Assembly (NCBI GenBank): GCA_910584305.1
Contig: CAJTZW010000012.1
Span: 1-36,809, forward strand
Length of the DNA stretch: 36,809 nucleotides
Direction: 5' to 3'
Source of the DNA: an uncultured Bacilli bacterium
GTDB taxonomy: Bacteria; Bacillota_I; Bacilli_A; RF39; UBA660
The notes under the pieces: model-generated
The model's database searches: none
Seen by the model: only the letters and a program-made list of their open reading frames with translations
What the model was told of the DNA's origin: nothing
Program-made: the position numbers and the translations under genes
Shown here: in pieces, positions 30,417-36,809 of the stretch
Layout of the letters: each line of letters starts with the position of its first letter
Numbering within the stretch: position 1 is the stretch's first letter

Positions 30417-32164
30417 TGAAGTTAAAAGATTTATATATTAATTTTTTTATTAGCAAAGGACATACTCAAATACCAAGTGCACCAGTGGTGCCTGAGAATG
30501 ATCCTTCGGTGCTTTTTAATACAGCGGGAATGCAACCACTTGTACCTTATTTGATGGGACAACCTCATCCGTATGGTACGAGGCTTTGTGATTATCAAAA
30601 GTGTGTACGTACCACTGATTTAGAGGAAATAGGGGATACTACCCATCATACTTTTTTTGAGATGTTAGGGAATTGGAGTTTAGGAGATTATTTTAAGGAA
30701 GATTCTATTTCTTGGAGTTTTGAATTTTTAACAACTGTTTTAAAAATTCCTGTAGAGCGTTTGGCTGTTACTGTATTTGCAGGAAATTCTGAAATTGAGG
30801 AAGACATAGTATCGTATCAAAAATGGCGTAGTTTAGGAATCTCTGAGGGAAGGATTGCGAAAACAGAACAGGATAATTTCTGGATTGCAGGGGAAACTGG
30901 TCCTTGTGGAACGGATACAGAAATATTCTATTGGAGAAGTGAAGATCCTATCCCTACTATTTTCGATACAGAGGATGAGCGTTGGGTAGAGATTTGGAAT
31001 AATGTGTTTATGCAATATTATAAAAACAGTGATGGAAGTATTGCTGAATTACCAACGAAGAATGTAGATACCGGGATGGGGGTAGAAAGAGTAACTGCTA
31101 TTTTAGAAGGTGTGAATGATAATTATATGTCTTCTATATGGAAAGATGTTATTGGTGCGTTAGAAGAGATTTCGGGACTATCTTATGGAGACAACAAGAA
31201 GAGTATGCGTATTATTGCTGATCATCTTCGTACTGCAGTATTTATTTCTGCAGATCCTGCAGGAATTAAACCATCTAATACAGATCAAGGATATATTTTA
31301 CGAAGATTAATTCGTAGGGCAATCCGTCATGCCAAAGCTTTGAATATTGATATTAATAGCAATTGGGAACAGGAGATTGCAACGATTATTTTAGATAAAT
31401 ATAGTGAATATTATAAAGAATTAGTAGATAATCGTTCTGTGGTACTGGAAGTGCTTACTCATGAAAAAACAAAGTTTACTCGTACATTGGAGAAAGGATT
31501 AAAAGAATTTGAAAAAATCGTTCAAAATAATTCGACCATTTCTGGTGAAGTGGCATTCCATTTATACGATACTTATGGCTTCCCAATTGAACTTACTGTA
31601 GAGCTTGCTGGTGAAAAAAATATTACAGTAGATGAAGATGGATTTAAAGAAAGATTTAAAGCACACCAAGAATTATCTAGAACGGCTTCTACCGGAAAGT
31701 TCAAAGGTGGGCTTGCTGGAAATAGTGAGAAAGAAACAAAATACCATACAGCGACACATTTATTAAATGCGGCACTCAAGGTTGTCATTGGGCCTGATGT
31801 TCATCAAAAAGGAAGCAATATTACCGAAGAAAGAATGCGTTTTGATTTTTCATGCGACCATAAACTGACTGATGAAGAAAAATTGAAAATAGAGCAACTT
31901 GTAAATCAGTGGATTTGTGAAGATTTGCCAGTAACTTTTGAGGAAATGGAAAAAGAGGATGCTATTCAGTCTGGAGCAGAGTGTATGTTTATTGAAAAAT
32001 ATCCAGATATTGTAACTGTGTATAGTATTGGGAAAGTTTCGAAAGAACTTTGTGGTGGTCCGCATGTTCTACATACAGGTGTGTTAGGGACTTTTAAGAT
32101 AAAAAAAGAAGAAGCAAGTAGTGCAGGTGTAAGAAGAATTAAAGCAGTATTAGAGGATGCATAA
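30416..32164 (+). CDS. alaS: Alanyl-tRNA synthetase, short form without C-Ala domain
   Basis: AlaRS charges tRNA-Ala and edits mischarged Ser/Gly. The 582-residue protein has the catalytic domain (VLFNTAGMQPLVPYLMGQPH, HTFFEMLGNWSLGDYFKED, motif-like WNNVFMQYYK, VDTGMGVERVTAILEG, GYILRRLIRRAIRHAK) and the complete editing domain with zinc ligands in YHTATHLLNA (His444, His448) and ELCGGPHVLHTG (Cys546, His550). It ends at VRRIKAVLEDA, right after the editing core, so the C-terminal oligomerisation/tRNA-binding C-Ala domain is absent; usual bacterial AlaRS has about 875 residues. The block CVRTTDLEEIGDTTHHTFFE is like the short AlaRS type known from candidate-phyla genomes. A terminator directly follows, so this is no recent truncation. 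Confidence 0.93.
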   Translation: MKLKDLYINFFISKGHTQIPSAPVVPENDPSVLFNTAGMQPLVPYLMGQPHPYGTRLCDYQKCVRTTDLEEIGDTTHHTFFEMLGNWSLGDYFKEDSISWSFEFLTTVLKIPVERLAVTVFAGNSEIEEDIVSYQKWRSLGISEGRIAKTEQDNFWIAGETGPCGTDTEIFYWRSEDPIPTIFDTEDERWVEIWNNVFMQYYKNSDGSIAELPTKNVDTGMGVERVTAILEGVNDNYMSSIWKDVIGALEEISGLSYGDNKKSMRIIADHLRTAVFISADPAGIKPSNTDQGYILRRLIRRAIRHAKALNIDINSNWEQEIATIILDKYSEYYKELVDNRSVVLEVLTHEKTKFTRTLEKGLKEFEKIVQNNSTISGEVAFHLYDTYGFPIELTVELAGEKNITVDEDGFKERFKAHQELSRTASTGKFKGGLAGNSEKETKYHTATHLLNAALKVVIGPDVHQKGSNITEERMRFDFSCDHKLTDEEKLKIEQLVNQWICEDLPVTFEEMEKEDAIQSGAECMFIEKYPDIVTVYSIGKVSKELCGGPHVLHTGVLGTFKIKKEEASSAGVRRIKAVLEDA

Positions 32165-32178
32165 GCATTCTTTTTCTT
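32152..32178 (+). terminator. Terminator after alaS
   Basis: AGAGGATGC (32152-32160) pairs with GCATTCTTT (32165-32173) with two G-U pairs; the loop ATAA holds the TAA stop (32162-32164). A T-rich run follows. Confidence 0.6.
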
Positions 32179-32228
32179 TGACTTTATCTAATGATTCTTA
32201 TTTTTTTCTTTTTCAAAAATTTATTTTA

Positions 32229-32237
32229 TGGTATGAT
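32229..32237 (+). promoter_or_regulatory. Promoter of the HD hydrolase gene, compact module
   Basis: TGGTATGAT (TGnTATGAT; -10 at 32232-32237), followed by AGGTATGGTGATAGT and ATG 32253. It has the same layout as the fmt and ruvA modules. The -35 is poor. Confidence 0.5.
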
Positions 32238-32252
32238 AGGTATGGTGATAGT

Positions 32253-33377
32253 ATGGATGTAAAAATGAGAATGATCAGTCATGAAAAGAGTTTGTGTAAA
32301 TATGCGACGAAAAGTAAGGAAGCGGTTCGCTTAGAGAACGAAAAAACGAAGGATGATATTCGTCCTCCATTTTTTCATGATATTGATAGAATTATTTATT
32401 CTTTAGCGTATACTCGCTATATCGATAAAACACAGGTATTTAGTTTAAAAGACAATGACCATATTTGTAAACGTATGATTCATGTGCAATTTGTCAGTAA
32501 GATTGCCAAAACAATTGGTAGAGCTTTGGGGCTGAATGAGGATTTAATTGAAGCTATCGCTCTTGGACATGATCTTGGGCATGTTCCTTTTGGACATGTA
32601 GGAGAGGCAATATTAAATGATTTAAGCCTAGAGTATGATCATACGTATTTTCATCATAATGTGCAAAGTGTAAGGCAACTTATGGTGTTAGAAAATCATG
32701 GGGTAGGAAGCAATATTACAGTACAGGTTTTAGATGGAATACTATGTCATAATGGAGAATTTTTAGAGGGACAGTATTGTCCAAAAAAGAAGTCGGTGGA
32801 TGTATTTTTAAGAGAATATGAAGAGACTTATACAAATGAAGATATAGTGGAACACTTGGTTCCTTCTACATTAGAAGGTTGTGTAGTCCGATTCAGTGAT
32901 ATGATTGCTTATTTAGGGAGAGATATAGATGATGCAGTTATGCTAGGGCTTATGAAAAGGGAAGATATCCCTAATACAGTTACCTCTGTACTTGGTAACA
33001 ATAATCGAGATATTATCAATACGATTGTTATGGATATTATAAAAAATAGTCAAGGTAAAAATTATATAAAATTATCTCCTTCAATATATAAGGCAATGGA
33101 AGAATTGAAACAATTTAATTATCGTGAAATATATGCGAAGGCGAATAGTAAAGAACAGATTGAAATATATAAAAAGATGTTTAAAGTTGTATTTGAATCC
33201 TGCCTAAAAGCAGTTGAAACAAAAAATCATACCCATGATATTTATGCTTACTTTTTAAATGACATGGATTTAACATACCATAGTACAACGGGGGATGCTC
33301 GAATGGTCATTGATTATATTGCTGGTATGACAGATGATTTCTTAGTTGAACAATATAGGCGTTATGCCAAGTTGTAG
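32253..33377 (+). CDS. HD-domain phosphohydrolase, dGTPase-like
   Basis: The family hydrolyses dNTPs to nucleosides and triphosphate. The 374-residue protein has the metal-binding H...HD...D set: His in ICKRMIHVQFVSKIAKTIGR, His-Asp in ALGHDLGHVPFGHVGEAILN, and Asp in CVVRFSDMIAYLGRDIDDAV, as in dGTPase and related proteins. The N-terminal RPPFFHDIDRIIYSLAYTRY replaces the usual RTxFxRDRDRIxHSxAFRRL. ATG 32253 is used: it follows GGTGATA and the promoter; upstream codons would lie in the alaS terminator. It sits between alaS and ireB, a place where many Bacilli have no such gene. The exact nucleotide is unknown. Confidence 0.85.
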   Translation: MDVKMRMISHEKSLCKYATKSKEAVRLENEKTKDDIRPPFFHDIDRIIYSLAYTRYIDKTQVFSLKDNDHICKRMIHVQFVSKIAKTIGRALGLNEDLIEAIALGHDLGHVPFGHVGEAILNDLSLEYDHTYFHHNVQSVRQLMVLENHGVGSNITVQVLDGILCHNGEFLEGQYCPKKKSVDVFLREYEETYTNEDIVEHLVPSTLEGCVVRFSDMIAYLGRDIDDAVMLGLMKREDIPNTVTSVLGNNNRDIINTIVMDIIKNSQGKNYIKLSPSIYKAMEELKQFNYREIYAKANSKEQIEIYKKMFKVVFESCLKAVETKNHTHDIYAYFLNDMDLTYHSTTGDARMVIDYIAGMTDDFLVEQYRRYAKL

Positions 33378-33385
33378 TCATGTTA

Positions 33386-33414
33386 TTGATAATTCTTTTG
33401 ATACATGATACAAT
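33386..33414 (+). promoter_or_regulatory. Promoter of the ireB-ruvX-mltG operon
   Basis: TTGATA at 33386-33391, 17 bases, TACAAT at 33409-33414 with TG at 33406-33407 (extended -10). Confidence 0.65.
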
Positions 33415-33446
33415 AAGTTTGTATTCATATTATGGATGGTGAGAGT

Positions 33447-33698
33447 ATGGAACCTATGGAAGAAACTAAAATATATAGTACAGAGGAATTACAGGAAGCT
33501 TATGTTCTAGAAGTTTTATTAGAAGTTACTTCTATATTAAAAGAACGGGGATATAATCCTATTTATCAACTTGTTGGATATTTGATGAGTGGGGATTTGG
33601 GTTATATTACAAGCTACCAAAATGCAAGGCAAAAGATAATGCAACTAGATCGTACTAAAATTTTAGAAGTATTGGTAAAGCAGTGTGTCCACGTATGA
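33447..33698 (+). CDS. ireB: IreB family regulatory phosphoprotein
   Basis: IreB (DUF965, YrzL) is a small dimeric protein that in Enterococcus faecalis is phosphorylated near its N-terminus by the PASTA kinase IreK and affects cephalosporin resistance. The 83-residue protein has the family core: LLEVTSILKERGYNPIYQLVGYLMSGDLGYITSYQNAR, then LDRTKILEVLVKQ. The Thr in METK-like EETKIYS is a possible phosphorylation site, by analogy only. ATG 33447 follows GGTGAGAGT. Its order before ruvX, DUF1292 and mltG is the conserved Bacilli layout. The stop overlaps the ruvX start (ATGA). Confidence 0.88.
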   Translation: MEPMEETKIYSTEELQEAYVLEVLLEVTSILKERGYNPIYQLVGYLMSGDLGYITSYQNARQKIMQLDRTKILEVLVKQCVHV

Positions 33699-34120
33699 GA
33701 TGTCTTGGGTTAGATTTGGGAACTAGGACTTTGGGTATTTCTATGAGTGATATAACGGAAACCATTGCAAACCCATATACAGTTCTTCGTTTTTCTGAAG
33801 GAGACTATGATAGTCTATTACCACAACTTGCTAGCATGGTTAATGAGTATCAAATTGGTAAGATTGTACTAGGGTTGCCAAAAAATATGAATAATACCGT
33901 TGGGGATCGTGGAATGACAACAATAGAATTCCAAAAAAAATTGATGAACTATTTAGATATGGATGTAATATTACAAGATGAGAGACTATCTACTGTAGAG
34001 GCAACACATTATATGTTAGAAGCAGATGTCTCTCGCAAAAAACGTAAGAAAAAGATTGATAGTTTAGCCGCAAATATTATATTACAAACATATTTGGATA
34101 AAGAGAAAGGAAAATTATAA
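33695..34120 (+). CDS. ruvX: Pre-16S rRNA nuclease / Holliday junction resolvase-like YqgF
   Basis: YqgF (RuvX) is an RNase H-fold nuclease involved in 16S rRNA 5'-end processing; a resolvase role was first proposed. The 141-residue protein has the three acidic blocks: MRCLGLDLGTRTLGISMSD, KIVLGLPKNMNNTVGDRG, and ILQDERLSTVEATHYMLEA, ending in KIDSLAANIILQTYLD with the last Asp. ATG 33695 overlaps the ireB stop as ATGA. A GTG at 33683 is possible, but the core starts properly at MRCLGLD. The next gene overlaps by one base (TAATG). Confidence 0.93.
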   Translation: MRCLGLDLGTRTLGISMSDITETIANPYTVLRFSEGDYDSLLPQLASMVNEYQIGKIVLGLPKNMNNTVGDRGMTTIEFQKKLMNYLDMDVILQDERLSTVEATHYMLEADVSRKKRKKKIDSLAANIILQTYLDKEKGKL

Positions 34121-34413
34121 TGAAGGAAGAATTAGTAAAATTTAAAGTATTTGATGATAATGGAAAAGAAGTAGAATGTGAAGTTTTATTTACATTTGAT
34201 TCTGATGAAACTGGAAAGAGCTATATGGTATATACTGACAATTCGGTAGATGAGGATGGAAATACTAGAGTGTATGCATCTATTTATGATCCAAACCAGG
34301 ATGAGATTAAATTAGAGCCAATTGAAACTGAAAAAGAATGGAAAATCATAGAAACGATTTTAAAGGAAGTCCAAGAAGCAGCACCAAATATGGAGACAGA
34401 CGGGCAAGAATAA
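34120..34413 (+). CDS. DUF1292 (YrzB-like) protein
   Basis: A small, acidic, soluble 97-residue protein with the DUF1292 pattern: VFDDNGKEVECEVLFTFDSDETGKSYMVYTD, then VYASIYDPNQDEIKLEPIETEKEWKIIETIL. In Bacilli it stands between ruvX and mltG, as here; the function is not known. ATG 34120 overlaps the ruvX stop (TAATG), so it is translationally coupled. Confidence 0.9.
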   Translation: MKEELVKFKVFDDNGKEVECEVLFTFDSDETGKSYMVYTDNSVDEDGNTRVYASIYDPNQDEIKLEPIETEKEWKIIETILKEVQEAAPNMETDGQE

Positions 34414-34428
34414 TCGCTCGTTTCTTTG
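34400..34428 (+). other. Weak hairpin at the end of the DUF1292 gene
   Basis: ACGGGC (34400-34405) pairs with GCTCGT (34416-34421), one G-U pair, followed by TTCTTTG. The TAA stop is in the loop. It may be a partial terminator reducing mltG expression; mltG has no promoter that I can see. Confidence 0.35.
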
Positions 34429-34432
34429 TAGT

Positions 34433-35503
34433 ATGAAGACATATTATAAAATATCATTATTTCTTGTTATTTTTTGTGCAGTTTTAATTGTGTTAGGATG
34501 TTCTATATATAAGTATAATTTATCGCCTGTTAGTAATGACGATACTTTAGTTTCCTTTGAGGTAGAACCTGGATCTTCTTTTTTGACAATTGCGCCAGTT
34601 TTAAAAGATAAAAATTTGATTCGTTCAGAATTATTCTATAAATTGTATGTGAAATTAAATCATGTGGGTGGATTAGAAGCGGGTACATATTATGTAAGTT
34701 CTAATATGGGTGTTAAAGAGCTTGTGACAACATTGTCTGGTAAATCGATTAATGAAAATGTTATGACTATTACATTTAAAGAAGGGTTACATATGCGTAA
34801 AATTGCAAAAACAATTGCGGATGCGACAGAGTATACAGAAGATGATGTCATGGCAGTGGTAGCAGATACAGAGTTTTTAAATGCACTAATTTCTGAATAT
34901 TGGTTTTTAACGGATGATATTTTGAACCCAGAAATTTATTATCCTTTAGAAGGATATTTATTTCCTGACACATATGAATTTGTGAGAGATGCTAGTATTG
35001 AGAATATTTTTAGAAGATTATTAGATGGTATGGAGAAGGTATTAACACCATATAAAAAAGATATTGAAAGTAGTGGATACTCTATTCATGAAATCTTAAC
35101 CCTTGCTTCGATTGTTGAATTAGAGGCAGCAGGAAGTGATGATAGGGCAGGTGTGGCAGGAGTTTTTTATAATCGTTTAGAAAATGGTTGGTCACTTGGA
35201 AGTGATGTAACAACCTATTACGCGATAAAAGTAGATATGAATGAAAGAGATTTATATGCATCTGAATTGAATGATTATAATGCTTACAATACACGTTCTA
35301 GTAAAATGGCTGGGAAGTTACCAGTAGGTCCTATCTGTAATCCTGGTTTAGATGCTTTGGTAGCGACTATAGAACCAACTGATCATAATTATTTCTATTT
35401 TGTTGCTGATAAAAATAAGAAAACATATTTTAGTAGAACATCAAGTGAACATACGAGTACAATCTCAGAACTTAAGAGTGCAGGCCTATGGTACGAGTAT
35501 TAG
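34433..35503 (+). CDS. mltG: Endolytic murein transglycosylase MltG
   Basis: MltG cleaves nascent glycan strands at the outer face of the membrane and acts as a terminator of elongation. The 356-residue protein has one N-terminal membrane helix (SLFLVIFCAVLIVLGCSIY), a LysM-like part (VEPGSSFLTIAPVLKDKNLI, then LEAGTYYVSSNMGV), and the YceG domain with EGYLFPDTYEF, the catalytic Glu in LASIVELEAAG, VFYNRLENGWSLGSDVTTYYA, and LPVGPICNPGLDALVATIEP, YFYFVADKN. The Shine-Dalgarno sequence before ATG 34433 is poor, so coupling to the preceding gene is likely. Its end overlaps trmR by 16 bases. Confidence 0.95.
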   Translation: MKTYYKISLFLVIFCAVLIVLGCSIYKYNLSPVSNDDTLVSFEVEPGSSFLTIAPVLKDKNLIRSELFYKLYVKLNHVGGLEAGTYYVSSNMGVKELVTTLSGKSINENVMTITFKEGLHMRKIAKTIADATEYTEDDVMAVVADTEFLNALISEYWFLTDDILNPEIYYPLEGYLFPDTYEFVRDASIENIFRRLLDGMEKVLTPYKKDIESSGYSIHEILTLASIVELEAAGSDDRAGVAGVFYNRLENGWSLGSDVTTYYAIKVDMNERDLYASELNDYNAYNTRSSKMAGKLPVGPICNPGLDALVATIEPTDHNYFYFVADKNKKTYFSRTSSEHTSTISELKSAGLWYEY

Positions 35504-36081
35504 AAGAAATGGAGGAATATGCAAGGGAAAATCATATTCCTATTATGCAACAGGATGGAATTGAATTTTTACTAGATTATATAAAAAAACATCAAGTTAA
35601 GAGAATTTTGGAAATTGGTACAGCAATTGGTTACTCTGCAATTCGTATGGCTCTTGTGGATAGTAGTATTCACGTTGTTACAATTGAGCGGGATGAAACC
35701 CGTTATAATGGGGCCTTATCCAATATAAAAAAGGCCCATGTGGAGCATCAAATAACTCCTATTTTAAAGGATGCGTTTGATGTAGAATTAACAGATATCT
35801 TTGATTTAATATTTATAGATGCCGCAAAGGCACAATATATTAAGTTTTTTGAAAAATTTAAACATAATTTAGCAAATAATGGTGTAATTGTATCTGATAA
35901 TTTAAATTTTCATGGACTTACACATGGAAGTTTAGAAAATCTTAGTAGAAATGTTAGGGGGCTTGTTAAAAAACTTAATTTATATATAGATTTCTTAAAA
36001 CAGAATGAAGAATTTTGTACTGAGTTTTTGGAAATTGGGGATGGAATTGGTGTTAGCAAGCGAGTTAGTTCATTGGAATGA
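35488..36081 (+). CDS. trmR: tRNA 5-hydroxyuridine O-methyltransferase
   Basis: TrmR (YrrM) methylates 5-hydroxyuridine at the wobble position with S-adenosylmethionine. The 197-residue protein is a class I methyltransferase of the O-methyltransferase 3 type: HIPIMQQDGIEFLLDYIKK, motif I RILEIGTAIGYSAIRMAL, the acidic HVVTIERDE that binds the SAM ribose, DLIFIDAAKAQYIKFFE with metal-binding Asp, and VIVSDNLNFHG. The N-terminus is about 20 residues shorter than in B. subtilis. ATG 35488 lies inside the end of mltG; ATG 35509 is an alternative. It closes the operon. Assignment to TrmR rests on context plus sequence type. Confidence 0.85.
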   Translation: MVRVLEEMEEYARENHIPIMQQDGIEFLLDYIKKHQVKRILEIGTAIGYSAIRMALVDSSIHVVTIERDETRYNGALSNIKKAHVEHQITPILKDAFDVELTDIFDLIFIDAAKAQYIKFFEKFKHNLANNGVIVSDNLNFHGLTHGSLENLSRNVRGLVKKLNLYIDFLKQNEEFCTEFLEIGDGIGVSKRVSSLE

Positions 36082-36138
36082 AAAATCACAGCAGTGAGAA
36101 GGAAAATGTGTTGGCATTCTTTTTGGTTTAATGTTAAT

Positions 36139-36166
36139 TTGACAAAGATAAAAAAATATGTATAAT
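36139..36166 (+). promoter_or_regulatory. Strong promoter of the repeat-protein gene
   Basis: TTGACA at 36139-36144, 16 bases, TATAAT at 36161-36166, the best consensus match in the window. A weak hairpin with CATTC and a T run near 36108-36125 may end the trmR transcript. Confidence 0.8.
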
Positions 36167-36199
36167 ATATCTGAATTCATTTTTGAAAGGGGAGTTTTT

Positions 36200-36809
36200 A
36201 TGAATAAAAAATTAGGGTTAGATAAACAAAATTCGTATAATGATAAAGTAATAGAGGTTACAGAAACAAATTCTACAGAAAAGAAAAAGAAGAAAATAGT
36301 TGCAATTGTAATTGGTGGTGCTGCTATTCTTGTTTCTCTTATAGGTTTAACAAAATGTACTTGTACTGGGTGTGACAGTACAGAAATCACAGAGGAAGAT
36401 ACAAAAGATGATACAAGTAAACAGACAACAAAACCAAATGGTAAGGAAACAACGAAAGGAACTAGTGTTGATAAAGAAGATGAAACAACTACAAAAATAG
36501 GTGAAAATAGTTCAACGGAGGAAACAACAAGAACTTTTGGGGAAACTAAAGAAGATGATACTACAGTAAAGAGACCATCTACAAACGGTAACAAGACAAC
36601 AGAAAATAGTAATTTAGAACAGAATACAACAATACAACAAGGAGAAAAAACTACGACTGGGCCTTCTATAGAGATTCCAATCCCAACGTCACCAATAAAA
36701 CCAGACGATTCAAAACCAGGGGATCAAAAGCCAGAGGACCCAACACCAGAAAAGCCAACACCAGAAAAGCCAACACCAGAAAAGCCAACACCAGAAAAGC
36801 CAACACCAG
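36200..36809 (+). CDS. Membrane-anchored Thr-rich repeat protein, partial
   Basis: Open from ATG 36200 to the end of the window; the 3' part is missing. AAAGGGGAG precedes the start. The product has a charged N-terminus (about 35 residues, ending EKKKKK), one membrane helix (IVAIVIGGAAILVSLIGL), a Cys cluster just after it (KCTCTGC), then a low-complexity region very rich in Thr, Glu, Asp, Asn and Lys. It then becomes Pro-rich, with a five-residue repeat PEKPT. This resembles a spacer stalk that carries a surface domain through the cell wall. No cell-wall sorting motif can be seen because the gene is cut. What the missing C-terminal domain does is unknown. Confidence 0.75.
   Translation, partial: MNKKLGLDKQNSYNDKVIEVTETNSTEKKKKKIVAIVIGGAAILVSLIGLTKCTCTGCDSTEITEEDTKDDTSKQTTKPNGKETTKGTSVDKEDETTTKIGENSSTEETTRTFGETKEDDTTVKRPSTNGNKTTENSNLEQNTTIQQGEKTTTGPSIEIPIPTSPIKPDDSKPGDQKPEDPTPEKPTPEKPTPEKPTPEKPTP
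36746..36809 (+). repeat. 15-bp perfect tandem repeat, coding for PEKPT
   Basis: The unit CCAGAAAAGCCAACA occurs four times without change (36746, 36761, 36776, 36791) plus 4 bases of a fifth at the window end. Diverged units precede it (CCAGAGGACCCAACA at 36731). Perfect identity suggests recent expansion and length variation. Confidence 0.9.

Noticed and set aside
36070..36594. Long open frame on the minus strand opposite the Thr-rich repeat protein
   Set aside because: Its Val/Ser/Phe-rich product is the mirror of a low-complexity Thr/Glu/Lys coding region. It has no ribosome-binding site, and the plus-strand gene has a consensus promoter and start.
36746..36809. Direct repeats as a CRISPR array
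   Set aside because: Units are 15 bp, contiguous without spacers, and in frame with a coding region.

Overview
The window is about 37 kb of AT-rich chromosome from a low-GC Gram-positive bacterium (Firmicutes, class Bacilli in the broad sense). The gene order alaS ... ireB-ruvX-DUF1292-mltG-trmR is typical of Bacilli. TGA is used as a stop codon, so this is not a Mycoplasma-type code. A FemX/MurM-like transferase, an LCP ligase, MltG and a DUF368/PopT carrier show that the cell makes peptidoglycan. An Erysipelotrichia/RF39-like gut lineage is my guess from general style; the sequence does not prove it.

Layout: 1-2.3 kb holds an LCP wall-polymer ligase and a VanZ-like protein. At 2.5-3.2 kb is a decayed RhuM-Fic gene, followed by a TPR protein. 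At 4.1-8.5 kb is the str region (rpsL, rpsG, fusA, then tuf with its own promoter), ending in a bidirectional terminator against a FemX-like gene on the minus strand. eno follows at 10.0 kb behind two tandem palindromes. At 11.3-13.8 kb are accessory genes: an orphan ORF, a gene broken by a run of nine G whose other half is intact in the next frame (probable phase variation), and a class-I glutamine-amidotransferase-like hydrolase on the minus strand. At 13.9-18.9 kb lie a nucleosidase-like gene, priA, fmt, an orphan membrane protein and secG. At 19.0-22.7 kb is a ruvA-orphan-ruvB-orphan-queA operon. At 22.8-26.7 kb are a putative HExxH metallopeptidase, miaA and two paralogous proteins with beta-helix-like character. 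A minus-strand PopT-family gene follows. At 27.7-32.2 kb is an operon with an AI-2E-family membrane protein, a GNAT acetyltransferase, two P-loop kinases and a short alaS. At 32.2-36.1 kb are an HD phosphohydrolase and the ireB-ruvX-DUF1292-mltG-trmR operon. The window ends inside a gene for a membrane-anchored, Thr-rich protein with perfect 15-bp repeats.

Most of the window is core housekeeping: translation (S12, S7, EF-G, EF-Tu, AlaS, Fmt), tRNA modification (QueA, MiaA, TrmR), recombination and restart (RuvA, RuvB, PriA, RuvX), envelope (LCP, FemX, MltG, PopT, SecG) and glycolysis (enolase). The genes worth a second look are the G9-tract gene, the truncated AlaS, the beta-helix pair, the orphan HExxH protein and the orphans inside the ruv operon. 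Promoters are unusually readable: many have TTGACA-like -35 boxes or TGnTATAAT extended -10 boxes. Several have very short leaders, and terminators often enclose the stop codon. No tRNA, rRNA, CRISPR array or insertion sequence was seen, and no gene-free stretch exceeds 300 bases.
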